Below are positions 50,442-58,915 of a stretch of DNA of 64,000 nt, one piece after another. The position numbers and the translations under genes were made by a program. Below the pieces are notes generated by a model, which worked only from the letters and a program-made list of their open reading frames with translations, was not told the DNA's origin and did no database searches. The stretch lies in assembly GCF_002592005.1 (NCBI RefSeq), contig NZ_NVQF01000020.1, positions 1 to 64,000 on the forward strand, written 5' to 3'. The stretch's first letter is position 1; each line of letters opens with the position of its first letter. This stretch comes from Mycolicibacterium palauense (lineage in GTDB: Bacteria; Actinomycetota; Actinomycetes; Mycobacteriales; Mycobacteriaceae).

Positions 50442-50699
50442 TTAGATGCATCCCGCCGCGCAGGGGTCGACCGGTGGCACGTCCTCGAGCCCGGGGGCCT
50501 CGGGCTGGTTGGTGGTCAGGTCGACATCCCCGTCGAGCTGCGGCGCGATCGGCAGGAAGTTGCAGATCGGAAAGAGTGACGGGCCGCACGGGGGCGGTCC
50601 GGGCTCGGCGACGGCCGGGGCCGCCAACCCGACGCCGGCGGCCAGCATCGGCCCGGTGATCAGTGCCGCCCCCGCGGCCAGGGTTCGGATCCTGCGCAT
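50442..50699 (-). CDS. Small secreted cysteine-containing protein
   Basis: An 85-residue protein with a signal peptide (MRRIRTLAAGAALITGPML...AVAEP) and a mature part of about 55 residues rich in proline and acidic residues, with four cysteines (PPCGP, ICNF, PCAAGC). No family recognised. It converges on hsaB. Confidence 0.65.
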   Translation of the reverse strand: MRRIRTLAAGAALITGPMLAAGVGLAAPAVAEPGPPPCGPSLFPICNFLPIAPQLDGDVDLTTNQPEAPGLEDVPPVDPCAAGCI

Positions 50700-50805
50700 G
50701 CGCCGACCCTACCGAGCCGCCCGACCGGCTTCCGCGGACTCCCGGTGAATAACACCGCTGTGATTCATCCCCAGTGTGGATACGTCCTGGGGATGACCGC
50801 GCGGT

Positions 50806-51573
50806 CTACAGGTGGGTGGTGATGAAATCGCTGATCGTGGCGGCCACCTGCCGGTGCACCGTTTCGTTGAGGATGTCGTGGGCCCCGGGGAAGGCCGCCA
50901 GCCGCAGCGGGCCGACCTGTTCGGCGTAGGCGCGCACCGCCCCGATATCGGCGACCGGATCGGACTCGCCGTGCACTGCCAGGGTCGGCACCGTCAGCGT
51001 CGGCAGCGCGTCACCCATCCGGTCCCAGGCCCAGTCCAGGGCGCGGGCCAGCGGGGCCCCGTCGGCGTCGACGAACGCCAGCGGATCGTTCTCCATGGAG
51101 TCGAGGTAGAACGGGTCGGCCGACAGCGCCGACGGCTCCAGCTCGAATTCGGCGTCCTGGTCTTCGAGCATTCCCGGGATCGGTACCAGCGGGGCGCCGG
51201 AGATCACCCCGGCCCGGTACCGGTTCGGGTTCTCCAGCAGCCGGAAGAGGGTGACCACCGCGCCGAAGGAGTGCCCCTGGGCGAACAGGGGGATGCCGGG
51301 GGTGGCGCGCTCGGCCAGGTCGGTCAGCGCCGCCGCGATCGAGGAGCTGGCCTGCACGGAGCCGAAGTCGCCGCGTGCGCCTCCCGACAGGCCGTGGCCC
51401 AGCTGATCGGCGGCCCACAGGTCGATCCCGGCCGCGTTGAGGGTGAAGCCGAGCCGGTGGTAGACACCGGTGTGCTCGCCGAAGCCGTGCAGGAAGATGA
51501 CCGCGGCGCGGGGCCGCTCGGCCGCCCAGTGTCGGTAGTAGACCGGTCCGGCGTCGGTGTCGATGAAGGGCAT
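50806..51573 (-). CDS. Monoacylglycerol-lipase-like alpha/beta hydrolase
   Basis: A 255-residue hydrolase of the lysophospholipase/monoglyceride lipase type: LHGFGEHTGVYHRL, nucleophile GHSFG, acid in HGESDPVADI and base in PGAHDILNE. It is cytosolic. It could release fatty acids from monoacylglycerol or esters; a link to sterol use is only positional. Confidence 0.82.
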   Translation of the reverse strand: MPFIDTDAGPVYYRHWAAERPRAAVIFLHGFGEHTGVYHRLGFTLNAAGIDLWAADQLGHGLSGGARGDFGSVQASSSIAAALTDLAERATPGIPLFAQGHSFGAVVTLFRLLENPNRYRAGVISGAPLVPIPGMLEDQDAEFELEPSALSADPFYLDSMENDPLAFVDADGAPLARALDWAWDRMGDALPTLTVPTLAVHGESDPVADIGAVRAYAEQVGPLRLAAFPGAHDILNETVHRQVAATISDFITTHL

Positions 51574-51631
51574 GCCTCGACCCCACCAGGCGCGGCCGGT
51601 CGGGGCAACCCCGGGGACTCAAACGGTCCGG

Positions 51632-52792
51632 CTACCGGCGCGGCAGCCAGTCACCGATGCGGGCCACCGCCTCGTCGATGTCCGCGGAGGGCCCCGCGAA
51701 CGACAGCCGCACGAACGACCCGCCGCGGGTGGTGTCGAAGTCGATGCCCGGCGCGATCGCGACCCCGGTCGCGTCGAGGAGTTTCGCGCAGAACGACAGC
51801 GAGTCGTCGGTGAACTCCGAGACGTCGGCGTAGACGTAGAAGGCGCCGTCGGTGGGGGCCAGCCGGTCGATGCCGATCCCGCGCAGCCCCGACAGCAGCC
51901 GCTGCCGATTGGCGCCGTAGTGCGCCAGGTGCGCATCGGCCTCCGCGCGGGACTCCGGGGTGAACGCCGCGACACCGGCGAACTGCGAGAGCACCGGGGG
52001 GCAGATGGTGAAATTGCCGGTCAGACGGTCCACGGCTCGCTGCAGCGACTCGGGCACCACCAGCCAGCCCAGCCGCCACCCCGTCATCGCGAAGTACTTC
52101 GAGAAGCTGTTGACCACCACCGCGTCGCGCGAGGTGGCCCAGGCGCAGCTGGTCGACGGTGCACCCGGGTACACCAGGCCGTGGTAGACCTCGTCGCTGA
52201 TCAGCCGTACCCCGCGCTCGGCACACCAGGACGCGATGGCGGCCAGTTCGTCGGGGGCGATCACGGTGCCGGTCGGGTTGGCCGGGCTGGCCACCACGAC
52301 GCCATCGGGCGGCGGGTCGATCTCGTCGAGCATCGCGGCGGTGGGCTGGAACCGGGTCCCGGCGTCGCACCGGAGGTCGACGACCTCACAGCCAAGCGCC
52401 GAGAGAATGTTGCGGTAGCAGGGATATCCGGGGCTGGTGACCACCACCCGGTCCCCGACGTCGAAGCAGGCCAGGAAGGCGAGCAGGAAGCCGCCGGAGG
52501 AGCCGGTGGTGATCACGATGTCGGCGGGGTCGACGGCCAGTCCGTGGATGTCGGCGTAGGACGCGGCGATCGCTTCGCGCAGCTCGGGAATGCCCAGGGC
52601 GACGGTGTAGCCGAGCGGGCCGGCGGCCAGCGCCTCGGCCGCCGCGGCGCGCACCGGCCCGGGCGCACCCACGCTGGGCTGCCCGGCCGACAGGTTCACC
52701 AGGTCGCCGTGGCTGCGTTGCCGTTCGGCGGCGGCCAGCCAGACGTCCATCACGTAGAACGGCGGGATCCCGGCCCGCAGCGCGGTCTTCAC
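51632..52792 (-). CDS. PLP-dependent aminotransferase (Rv3565/AspB-like)
   Basis: A 386-residue fold-type I aminotransferase. The PLP lysine is in VVNSFSKYFAMTGWRLGW; other motifs are ANPTGTV, SDEVYHGL and the C-terminal RLSFAG. M. tuberculosis Rv3565 is in the KstR2 regulon, but its substrate is unproven. GTG 52792 gives the expected N-terminus (VKTALRAGIPPFYVMDVW). Ten bases after the fadE33 stop. Confidence 0.88.
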   Translation of the reverse strand: MKTALRAGIPPFYVMDVWLAAAERQRSHGDLVNLSAGQPSVGAPGPVRAAAAEALAAGPLGYTVALGIPELREAIAASYADIHGLAVDPADIVITTGSSGGFLLAFLACFDVGDRVVVTSPGYPCYRNILSALGCEVVDLRCDAGTRFQPTAAMLDEIDPPPDGVVVASPANPTGTVIAPDELAAIASWCAERGVRLISDEVYHGLVYPGAPSTSCAWATSRDAVVVNSFSKYFAMTGWRLGWLVVPESLQRAVDRLTGNFTICPPVLSQFAGVAAFTPESRAEADAHLAHYGANRQRLLSGLRGIGIDRLAPTDGAFYVYADVSEFTDDSLSFCAKLLDATGVAIAPGIDFDTTRGGSFVRLSFAGPSADIDEAVARIGDWLPRR

Positions 52793-52802
52793 CCGTTCGA
52801 CA

Positions 52803-53777
52803 TTAGGTGAGCCCGGCGGCGCCGGAAAGTGCCTCGGCCTCCAGCCGGCGCAGCTGTTCGCTGGGCCGGCCCAGCAGCTGTGAACTGCCGTGCGCCCGTT
52901 TGAAGTACAGCTGGATGTCGTGTTCCCAGGTGATCGCGATGCCGCCGTGCATCTGGATGGCCTCGGCGGCCACGTCGGTGAAGGCCTCGGACGCGGTGAA
53001 CAGCGCCAGTGCGGCCGTGGTCGGCGACGGCGACTCCAGGGCCTCGTCGACCACCGCACCGGCGGTCTGCACCGTGACGTACAGGTCGGCCATCCGGTGT
53101 TTGAGCGCCTGGAAGCTGCCGATCGGCCGGCCGAACTGCACCCGCTCCTTGGTGTATTCGACGGTCAGCTCCAGGCAGCGGGTGGCGGCCCCCACCTGCT
53201 CGGCGGCCAGCAGCAGCGCCGCGGCGTCGGCCACCCCGGGGTCGGCGCCGATGACGGTGGTGTCGGTGGCGGTCAGCCGCGCCAGCCGGCGGGTCGGATC
53301 CATCGGCCGGATCGGCTCGGCGCGGAACTCTTTCCAGCGCACGAGCTTGCCATCCTCGGCGGCGACCACCACATCGGCGATGTCGCCGTTGACGACGTAG
53401 CCGCGGTCGAGCACCAGCGCCCCGGTCGCTTCACCCGCGGCGAGCCGCTCCAGCGTCTGGGCGTCGGGTTCGTCGGCGCCGAGCAGGGCGAGCTCGGCCA
53501 GCGTGGTGCCCAGCAGCGGAGTGGGAACCAGGGCGCGGCCCAGCTCGGTGAGCACCGCCGCGGCATCGGCGAGTTCGCCGCCGGCCCCGCCCAGCTCCTC
53601 GGGGACCACCAGCGCCGCCGCGCCCACCTGCTCGCAGAGCACCGTCCACAGCTTCTCGTCGTAGCCGCGCGGTGACTCCATGGCCGCGCGCACCGCCTCG
53701 GGGCCGGCGTGCCGGGCGACCAGGTCGCGCACGGTCCGGGCCAGCAGTTCTCGTTCCTCGTTGGTCGGGCCGGACAT
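52803..53777 (-). CDS. fadE33: Acyl-CoA dehydrogenase subunit FadE33
   Basis: A 324-residue acyl-CoA dehydrogenase-fold subunit (Rv3564-like). The C-terminal FAD-contacting segment QMHGGIAITWEHDIQLYFKRA is present. The N-terminal half is degenerate compared with stand-alone enzymes. FadE33 pairs with FadE31 in a heterotetramer that acts on HIP-derived CoA esters (IpdE1-IpdE2). It abuts fadE32. Confidence 0.92.
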   Translation of the reverse strand: MSGPTNEERELLARTVRDLVARHAGPEAVRAAMESPRGYDEKLWTVLCEQVGAAALVVPEELGGAGGELADAAAVLTELGRALVPTPLLGTTLAELALLGADEPDAQTLERLAAGEATGALVLDRGYVVNGDIADVVVAAEDGKLVRWKEFRAEPIRPMDPTRRLARLTATDTTVIGADPGVADAAALLLAAEQVGAATRCLELTVEYTKERVQFGRPIGSFQALKHRMADLYVTVQTAGAVVDEALESPSPTTAALALFTASEAFTDVAAEAIQMHGGIAITWEHDIQLYFKRAHGSSQLLGRPSEQLRRLEAEALSGAAGLT

Positions 53778-54809
53778 CTAGAGCGCCTCCAGTACGCGTC
53801 GCCGGTGGGTCGTCGGATCGCCCCAGGCCGGGCGCAGGGCCTGGACCCGCAGCAGCAGCAGGCCCAGATCGTGCTCCTGGGTGAAGCCGATCGCCCCGTG
53901 GGTCTGCAGCGCGGAGCGGGCCGCCAGCAGCGCCGCGTCCGCGGCTGCGGCCTTCGCCGCACTGACGTCGCGGGCCGCCTTCGCCGCACTGACGTCGCGG
54001 GCCGCCTTCGCCGCACTGACGTCGCGGGCCGCCTCGGGTGGGCCGGCGGCCAGCGCCAGTGCGGCGCCGAAGACCAGTGGACGGGCCAGTTCGAGTGCGA
54101 TGTGCACGTCGGCGAGCTTGTGTTTGATCGCCTGGTAGGAGCCGATCGCCCGGCCGAACTGGGTGCGTTGTTTGGCGTAGTCCACCGAGGCGTCCAGCAG
54201 GGCCTGCCCGGCTCCGACCAGTTGGGCGGCGGTCGCCAGGACGCCGAGTTCGACGGCGCGTCCGGTGTCGGCCGACCATCCGGCCGGGCCGCCTTCGTGG
54301 TCGGTCGTCACGTCGGTCGTCACGTCTGCCAGGGTGCGGCTGGGATCGACCGACTCGTGCCGCGCCCTCGCGGTGGCCTCGTGCACCCGCCCGTCGCTCG
54401 CGAACAGGACCAGCCCGGCGATCTCGGTGCCGACCGCGCGTGGCTGCAGCGGCGGCGCCGCGACGGTGGCGACGAGTTCACCCGCGGCCAGGGCGGCGCC
54501 GCGGTCATCGGCGGCCAGCAGCACCGGTGCCACCGCGACGGATTCGGTGACGGGCCCGGGAACACACCAGTAGCCCAGCCGCTCGCAGGCCACCACCAGA
54601 TCGGCCGGGTGCGCGTCGATCCCGTCGTACCGCTCGGGCACCATCAGCGCCGTCACCCCGAGGTCGGCCAGTGTCGACCACACCTTGCGGGCCGGGGCGG
54701 TGTCGCCGGCCGCCCAGGCCCGCACGGCGGCGGGCAGCGCGGCGGCGCCGAGTGCAGCGTCGATGCTCGCGGCGAAGTCGCGCTGCTGTTCGTCGAGGTC
54801 GAATCTCAT
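53778..54809 (-). CDS. fadE32: Acyl-CoA dehydrogenase subunit FadE32 with internal duplication
   Basis: A 343-residue subunit (about 320 in M. tuberculosis Rv3563). The C-terminal QTHGAIGFTQEHDLGLLLLR is the family FAD-binding segment. The extra length comes mainly from three consecutive RDVSAAKAA units in the C-terminal helical domain, plus a doubled VTTD near residue 165. FadE32 is reported to pair with FadE31. The start overlaps the fadE31 stop (ATGA). Confidence 0.9.
   Translation of the reverse strand: MRFDLDEQQRDFAASIDAALGAAALPAAVRAWAAGDTAPARKVWSTLADLGVTALMVPERYDGIDAHPADLVVACERLGYWCVPGPVTESVAVAPVLLAADDRGAALAAGELVATVAAPPLQPRAVGTEIAGLVLFASDGRVHEATARARHESVDPSRTLADVTTDVTTDHEGGPAGWSADTGRAVELGVLATAAQLVGAGQALLDASVDYAKQRTQFGRAIGSYQAIKHKLADVHIALELARPLVFGAALALAAGPPEAARDVSAAKAARDVSAAKAARDVSAAKAAAADAALLAARSALQTHGAIGFTQEHDLGLLLLRVQALRPAWGDPTTHRRRVLEAL
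53951..54031. repeat. 27-bp in-frame tandem triplication in fadE32
   Basis: Three exact 27-bp units (53951-53977, 53978-54004, 54005-54031) encode RDVSAAKAA three times. A second, 12-bp perfect duplication lies at 54301-54324 in the same gene. Confidence 0.97.
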
Positions 54810-55960
54810 TTCGCTTTCACCTGGCTTTCCCGGGGAAGACCCAGCAGCCGCTCGGCGATGATGTTGCGCTGGATCTCGTTGGTGCCCGCATAGATCGGGC
54901 CACCGAGAGCGAACAGATACCCGTCGGTCCAGGCATCGGTGATTTCGCCGTCGGCACCGCGCAGATCCAGTGCGGTCTGGTGCAGCGCGACGTCGAGCTC
55001 GGACCAGAACACCTTCGTCACCGAGGACTCCGCACCGAGCTCACCGCCGGCGGCCAGCCGGGTCACGGTGCCGAACGTCTGCAGCCGGTAGGCCTGCGCC
55101 TTGATCCACGCGTCGGCCACCCGGTCGGCGAATCTTTCGCGGGTGCCGCTGTCGGGCTGAGACTTCCACAGTTCTACCAGTCGGGCGGCCGGGGCGGTGA
55201 AGCGTGCCGGGCTGCGCAGCGACATCCCGCGCTCGTTGCTGGAGGTGCTCATCGCCGCCCGCCATCCGTCGTTGACGGTGCCGATCACGTCGGCGTCGGG
55301 CACGAAGACGTCGTCGAGGAAGATCTCGCCGAAGCCGGTGTCACCACCGAGCTGGGCGATGGGCCGCACGGTGACACCGTCGGCCTTGAGGTCGAACATC
55401 AGATAGGTCAGGCCGCGGTGCCGTTCGGCGTCGGGATCGCTGCGGAACAGCCCGAAACCGCGCTCGCCGAACGGTGCTCGCGAACTCCAGATCTTCTGGC
55501 CGTTGAGCAGCCATCCGCCGTCGGTGCGGGTGGCCGTGGACCGCAGCGATGCCAGGTCGCTGCCGGATTCCGGTTCCGACCAGGCCTGCGCCCAGATCTC
55601 CTCGCCGCTGGCCATTTTCGGCAGGATGCGGTCGCGCTGCTCCTCGGTGCCGTGAGCGAACAGAGTGGGTGCCAGCATCGAGGTTCCGTTGGCGCTGGCC
55701 CGTCCGGGCGCGCCGGCGTGGAAGTACTCCTCCTCGTAGACGACCCATTCCAGCAGCGTTGCGTCGCGTCCGCCGTAGCGCTTCGGCCAGGTGATCACCG
55801 ACAGGCCCGCGTCGAACAGCACTTTGTCCCAACGGCGGTGCTGCTCGAACCCCTCGGCGGTGTCGTAGGACCGGGTCGGGAAGTGCCGGCGGTTGTCGGC
55901 CAGAAAGGTGCGCACCTCGGTGCGGAATTCCGCGACCGAGTCGTCGAAGTCGAGGTCCAT
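54806..55960 (-). CDS. fadE31: Acyl-CoA dehydrogenase FadE31
   Basis: A 384-residue catalytic-type subunit with SEPESGSDLASL, GQKIWSSRAPF and the C-terminal YAGTNEIQRNIIAERLLGLPR. With FadE33 or FadE32 it forms heterotetramers of the KstR2 regulon that desaturate CoA thioesters of steroid C/D rings. It touches fadD3 (TGATG) upstream and overlaps fadE32 downstream. Confidence 0.94.
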   Translation of the reverse strand: MDLDFDDSVAEFRTEVRTFLADNRRHFPTRSYDTAEGFEQHRRWDKVLFDAGLSVITWPKRYGGRDATLLEWVVYEEEYFHAGAPGRASANGTSMLAPTLFAHGTEEQRDRILPKMASGEEIWAQAWSEPESGSDLASLRSTATRTDGGWLLNGQKIWSSRAPFGERGFGLFRSDPDAERHRGLTYLMFDLKADGVTVRPIAQLGGDTGFGEIFLDDVFVPDADVIGTVNDGWRAAMSTSSNERGMSLRSPARFTAPAARLVELWKSQPDSGTRERFADRVADAWIKAQAYRLQTFGTVTRLAAGGELGAESSVTKVFWSELDVALHQTALDLRGADGEITDAWTDGYLFALGGPIYAGTNEIQRNIIAERLLGLPRESQVKAK

Positions 55961-57570
55961 CAGTGTCTTTCCCGAAGTCCTTCCCGGAGTTGGCGTAGCT
56001 GCGGTTTGACGACCTTTCCCCCGGGGTTGCGGGGCAGGGTGTCGAGGAACTCCACCGAACGTGGTGTCTTGAAATTGGCGAGGTGTTCTTTCGCGTACTC
56101 GATGACGCTCTGCTCGTCGAGGTCGGCGCCCGGAAGCCTCACGACGAAGGCCTTGCCGACCTCGCCGAGCCGGTTCTCGGGCACGCCGATGACGGCCGCC
56201 TCGGCCACTCCGGGCAACCGGGCCAGCACCTGCTCGATCTCGGCGGGGTAGACGTTGAAGCCGCCGCAGATGTACATGTCCTTGAGCCGGTCGGTGATCC
56301 GCAGGTTGCCGTTGTGGTCGAGGGTGCCGACGTCGCCGGTGTGCAGCCAACCGTCGGCGTCGATGGCCGCCGCGGTGGCCTCGGGGTCGTCGAGATAGCC
56401 CAGCATCACGTTGGGTCCGCGCAGCAGCACCTCGCCGGCGTCACCGTCGGAGGGGGTGTCGATGCGCAGCTCGAAATCGGCGATCGGGCGCCCGCACGTG
56501 TTTGCCACCGTGACCGCGTCGTCGTCCGGGCGGCACATGGTCCCGAAGCCGCTGGCCTCGGTGAGCCCGTAGGCGGTCAGCACGATGTCGATGTCCAGCT
56601 CGGACTGCATGCGTTCGATCAGCACCACCGGCACCACCGCGGCGCCGGTCACCGCGAACCGCAGCGAGGACAGGTCGTAGTCGCCGCGGCGGGGGTGATC
56701 CAGCAGGCTCTGATAGATGGTGGGCGGTCCGGGCAGCACCGAGGCCTCGTACTCCTGGACGGCGCGCATCGCGGCCTCCGGGTCGAAGGTGATCTGCGGT
56801 ATCAGGGTGGCCCCGGTCTGCAGGCACGCCAGGATCCCCGCCTTGTAGCCGAAGTTGTGGAAGAACGGGTTGATGCACAGGTAGCGGTCGGTGCTGCCGA
56901 CGCGACCGCAGGCCGCCCAGGCGGCCGAGCCCGCCAGCGACTGGCGGTGCGCGCACAGCACGCCCTTGCTGCGTCCGGTGGTGCCGGAGGTGAACAGAAT
57001 GTCGGAGACGTCGTCGGGGGAGACCGCCGCGGCGCGGGCATCCGCGGTCCTCAGCGCGGCGTCGTCGCCGCGGGCGACGAAGTCCTCCCAGGACGTGAGG
57101 GCCCCGGTGTCCCCCGCCTCGACGGGCACCCGCACGACGTGGCGCAGTGCGGGCAGCTGCGCGCGGTCCAGGTCGCCGGCGCGGTCGGCGCCCAGGAACC
57201 GGCCCATCGCGAACAGCACCGGAGCCTCGGTGCGCGTCAGGATGTCGGTGGCCTCGGCGGCGGTGTAGCGGGTGTTCAGCGGGACCACGACGGCCCCCGC
57301 GTAGTGGGTGGCCAGACAGGCCACCACCCAGTGCCAGGTGTTGGGTGACCACAGTGCGACCCGGTCGCCGGGCCGGACGCCGAGGTCGATCAGCGCCGCC
57401 GCGGCGCGGCGGACCTCGGCGAGCAGCTGCGCGAAGGTGAGCGTCCTGTCCGCGGTGACCAGCGCGTCGTGGTCGGGGAGCTGCCGTGCGATTCGGCCGA
57501 GCACCGCGGGAGTGGTCTGCGTCTGCGGGAACTCCGGGGCGCAGGCTTCCCGCCCGCCGGACCTCGTCAT
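55960..57570 (-). CDS. fadD3: HIP-CoA ligase FadD3
   Basis: A 536-residue ANL-family ligase that activates 3a-alpha-H-4-alpha-(3'-propanoate)-7a-beta-methylhexahydro-1,5-indanedione (HIP) with CoA, the entry to C/D-ring breakdown; HIP-CoA derepresses KstR2. Motifs: FTSGTTGRSKG, AYGLTEASG, LHTGD and the catalytic lysine region NPGGKVVKP. It is about 30 residues longer than M. tuberculosis FadD3, at the N-terminus and in internal loops. Confidence 0.94.
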   Translation of the reverse strand: MTRSGGREACAPEFPQTQTTPAVLGRIARQLPDHDALVTADRTLTFAQLLAEVRRAAAALIDLGVRPGDRVALWSPNTWHWVVACLATHYAGAVVVPLNTRYTAAEATDILTRTEAPVLFAMGRFLGADRAGDLDRAQLPALRHVVRVPVEAGDTGALTSWEDFVARGDDAALRTADARAAAVSPDDVSDILFTSGTTGRSKGVLCAHRQSLAGSAAWAACGRVGSTDRYLCINPFFHNFGYKAGILACLQTGATLIPQITFDPEAAMRAVQEYEASVLPGPPTIYQSLLDHPRRGDYDLSSLRFAVTGAAVVPVVLIERMQSELDIDIVLTAYGLTEASGFGTMCRPDDDAVTVANTCGRPIADFELRIDTPSDGDAGEVLLRGPNVMLGYLDDPEATAAAIDADGWLHTGDVGTLDHNGNLRITDRLKDMYICGGFNVYPAEIEQVLARLPGVAEAAVIGVPENRLGEVGKAFVVRLPGADLDEQSVIEYAKEHLANFKTPRSVEFLDTLPRNPGGKVVKPQLRQLREGLRERH

Positions 57571-57729
57571 CGATGCTCCTCTGGCTTCTGCCCTGGCTGG
57601 GTGGCCCGGTTCCCGGCGCGCGCCGTTCGGCAGGGCCGGCGCGCCTCGACCACCGGGCGGCTTCGGTGCGCGGCACCCTCCGTCACCGAAGCGCTCGCCG
57701 GTCGGCACACATCGTCGCCCGGGCACCAA

Positions 57730-57743
57730 AGCAAGTGCTTGGT
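57730..57743. promoter_or_regulatory. KstR2 operator between fadD3 and fadE30
   Basis: AGCAAGTGCTTGGT matches the KstR2 consensus AnCAAGnnCTTGnT exactly. It sits 17 bases before the fadE30 ATG and 160 bases before the divergent fadD3 start. TAGGTT immediately after it could be the fadE30 -10 element. Confidence 0.88.
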
Positions 57744-57759
57744 AGGTTAGCCTACAGGG

Positions 57760-58908
57760 ATGGAGGAGGTCCAGAAGTTCCGGGCGGAGGTCCGCGAGTG
57801 GCTCCGCGACAACCTGGTCGGTGAGTTCGCCGCGCTCAAGGGCCTCGGCGGGCCGGGCCGCGAACACGAGGCCTTCGAGGAACGCCGGGCGTGGAACCAG
57901 CACCTGGCCCGCGCCGGGCTGACCTGCCTGGGCTGGCCGGTCGAGCACGGCGGCCGCGGTCTCTCGGTGGCCCACCGGGTGGCGTTCTACGAGGAGTACG
58001 CCCGCGCCGACGCCCCGGACAAGGTCAACCACTTCGGCGAGGAACTGCTGGGCCCGACGCTGATCGCGTTCGGCACGCCCGAGCAGCAGCAGCGCTTCCT
58101 GCCCCGCATCCTCGACGTCACCGAGCTGTGGTGCCAGGGCTACTCCGAGCCCGGCGCCGGCAGCGACCTGGCCAACGTGTCGACCACCGCGGTGCTCGAC
58201 GGCGACCAGTGGGTGATCAACGGCCAGAAGGTGTGGACCTCCCTGGCGCACTGGGCGCAGTGGTGCTTCGTGGTAGCCCGCACCGAGAAGGGCTCCAAAC
58301 GGCACGCCGGCCTGTCCTATCTGCTGGTGCCGCTGGAGCAGCCGGGGGTGCAGGTGCGCCCGATCGTGCAGCTGACCGGCGACTCGGAGTTCAACGAGGT
58401 CTTCTTCGACGATGCCCGCACCGATGCGTCACTGGTGGTCGGTGAACCCGGTGACGGGTGGCGGGTGGCGATGGGCACCCTGACCTTCGAGCGTGGGGTC
58501 TCCACGCTGGGCCAGCAGATCCGCTATGCCCGTGAGCTGTCCGGGATCGTCGAACTCGCCGGGCGCACCGGCGCCGTCGACGATCCGCTGATCCGGGAAC
58601 GTCTGACTCGCGCGTGGGCCGGGCTGCGTGCCATGCGCTCCTATGCGCTGGCCACGATGGACGTGGAGCGTCCGGGTCAGGATTCCGTGTCGAAGCTGTT
58701 GTGGGCCAACTGGCATCGCGGCCTGGGCGAGCTGGCCATGGATGTCCTGGGCCGGGAGGGCCTTGAGCTCGTCGACGGTGAGTTCGGCGAATGGCAGCGG
58801 CTGTTCCTGTTCTCGCGTTCGGACACCATCTACGGCGGCTCCAACGAGATTCAACGCAACATCATCGCCGAGCGGGTGCTCGGCCTGCCGCGCGAGGTGA
58901 AGGGATGA
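57760..58908 (+). CDS. fadE30: Acyl-CoA dehydrogenase FadE30
   Basis: A 382-residue acyl-CoA dehydrogenase, close to the 385 of M. tuberculosis. YSEPGAGSDLANV, GQKVWTSLAHWA and YGGSNEIQRNIIAERVLGLPR are present. It acts in HIP-CoA ring breakdown under KstR2. First gene of fadE30-SDR-kstR2-fadA6. Confidence 0.94.
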   Translation: MEEVQKFRAEVREWLRDNLVGEFAALKGLGGPGREHEAFEERRAWNQHLARAGLTCLGWPVEHGGRGLSVAHRVAFYEEYARADAPDKVNHFGEELLGPTLIAFGTPEQQQRFLPRILDVTELWCQGYSEPGAGSDLANVSTTAVLDGDQWVINGQKVWTSLAHWAQWCFVVARTEKGSKRHAGLSYLLVPLEQPGVQVRPIVQLTGDSEFNEVFFDDARTDASLVVGEPGDGWRVAMGTLTFERGVSTLGQQIRYARELSGIVELAGRTGAVDDPLIRERLTRAWAGLRAMRSYALATMDVERPGQDSVSKLLWANWHRGLGELAMDVLGREGLELVDGEFGEWQRLFLFSRSDTIYGGSNEIQRNIIAERVLGLPREVKG

Positions 58909-58915
58909 GGACATC

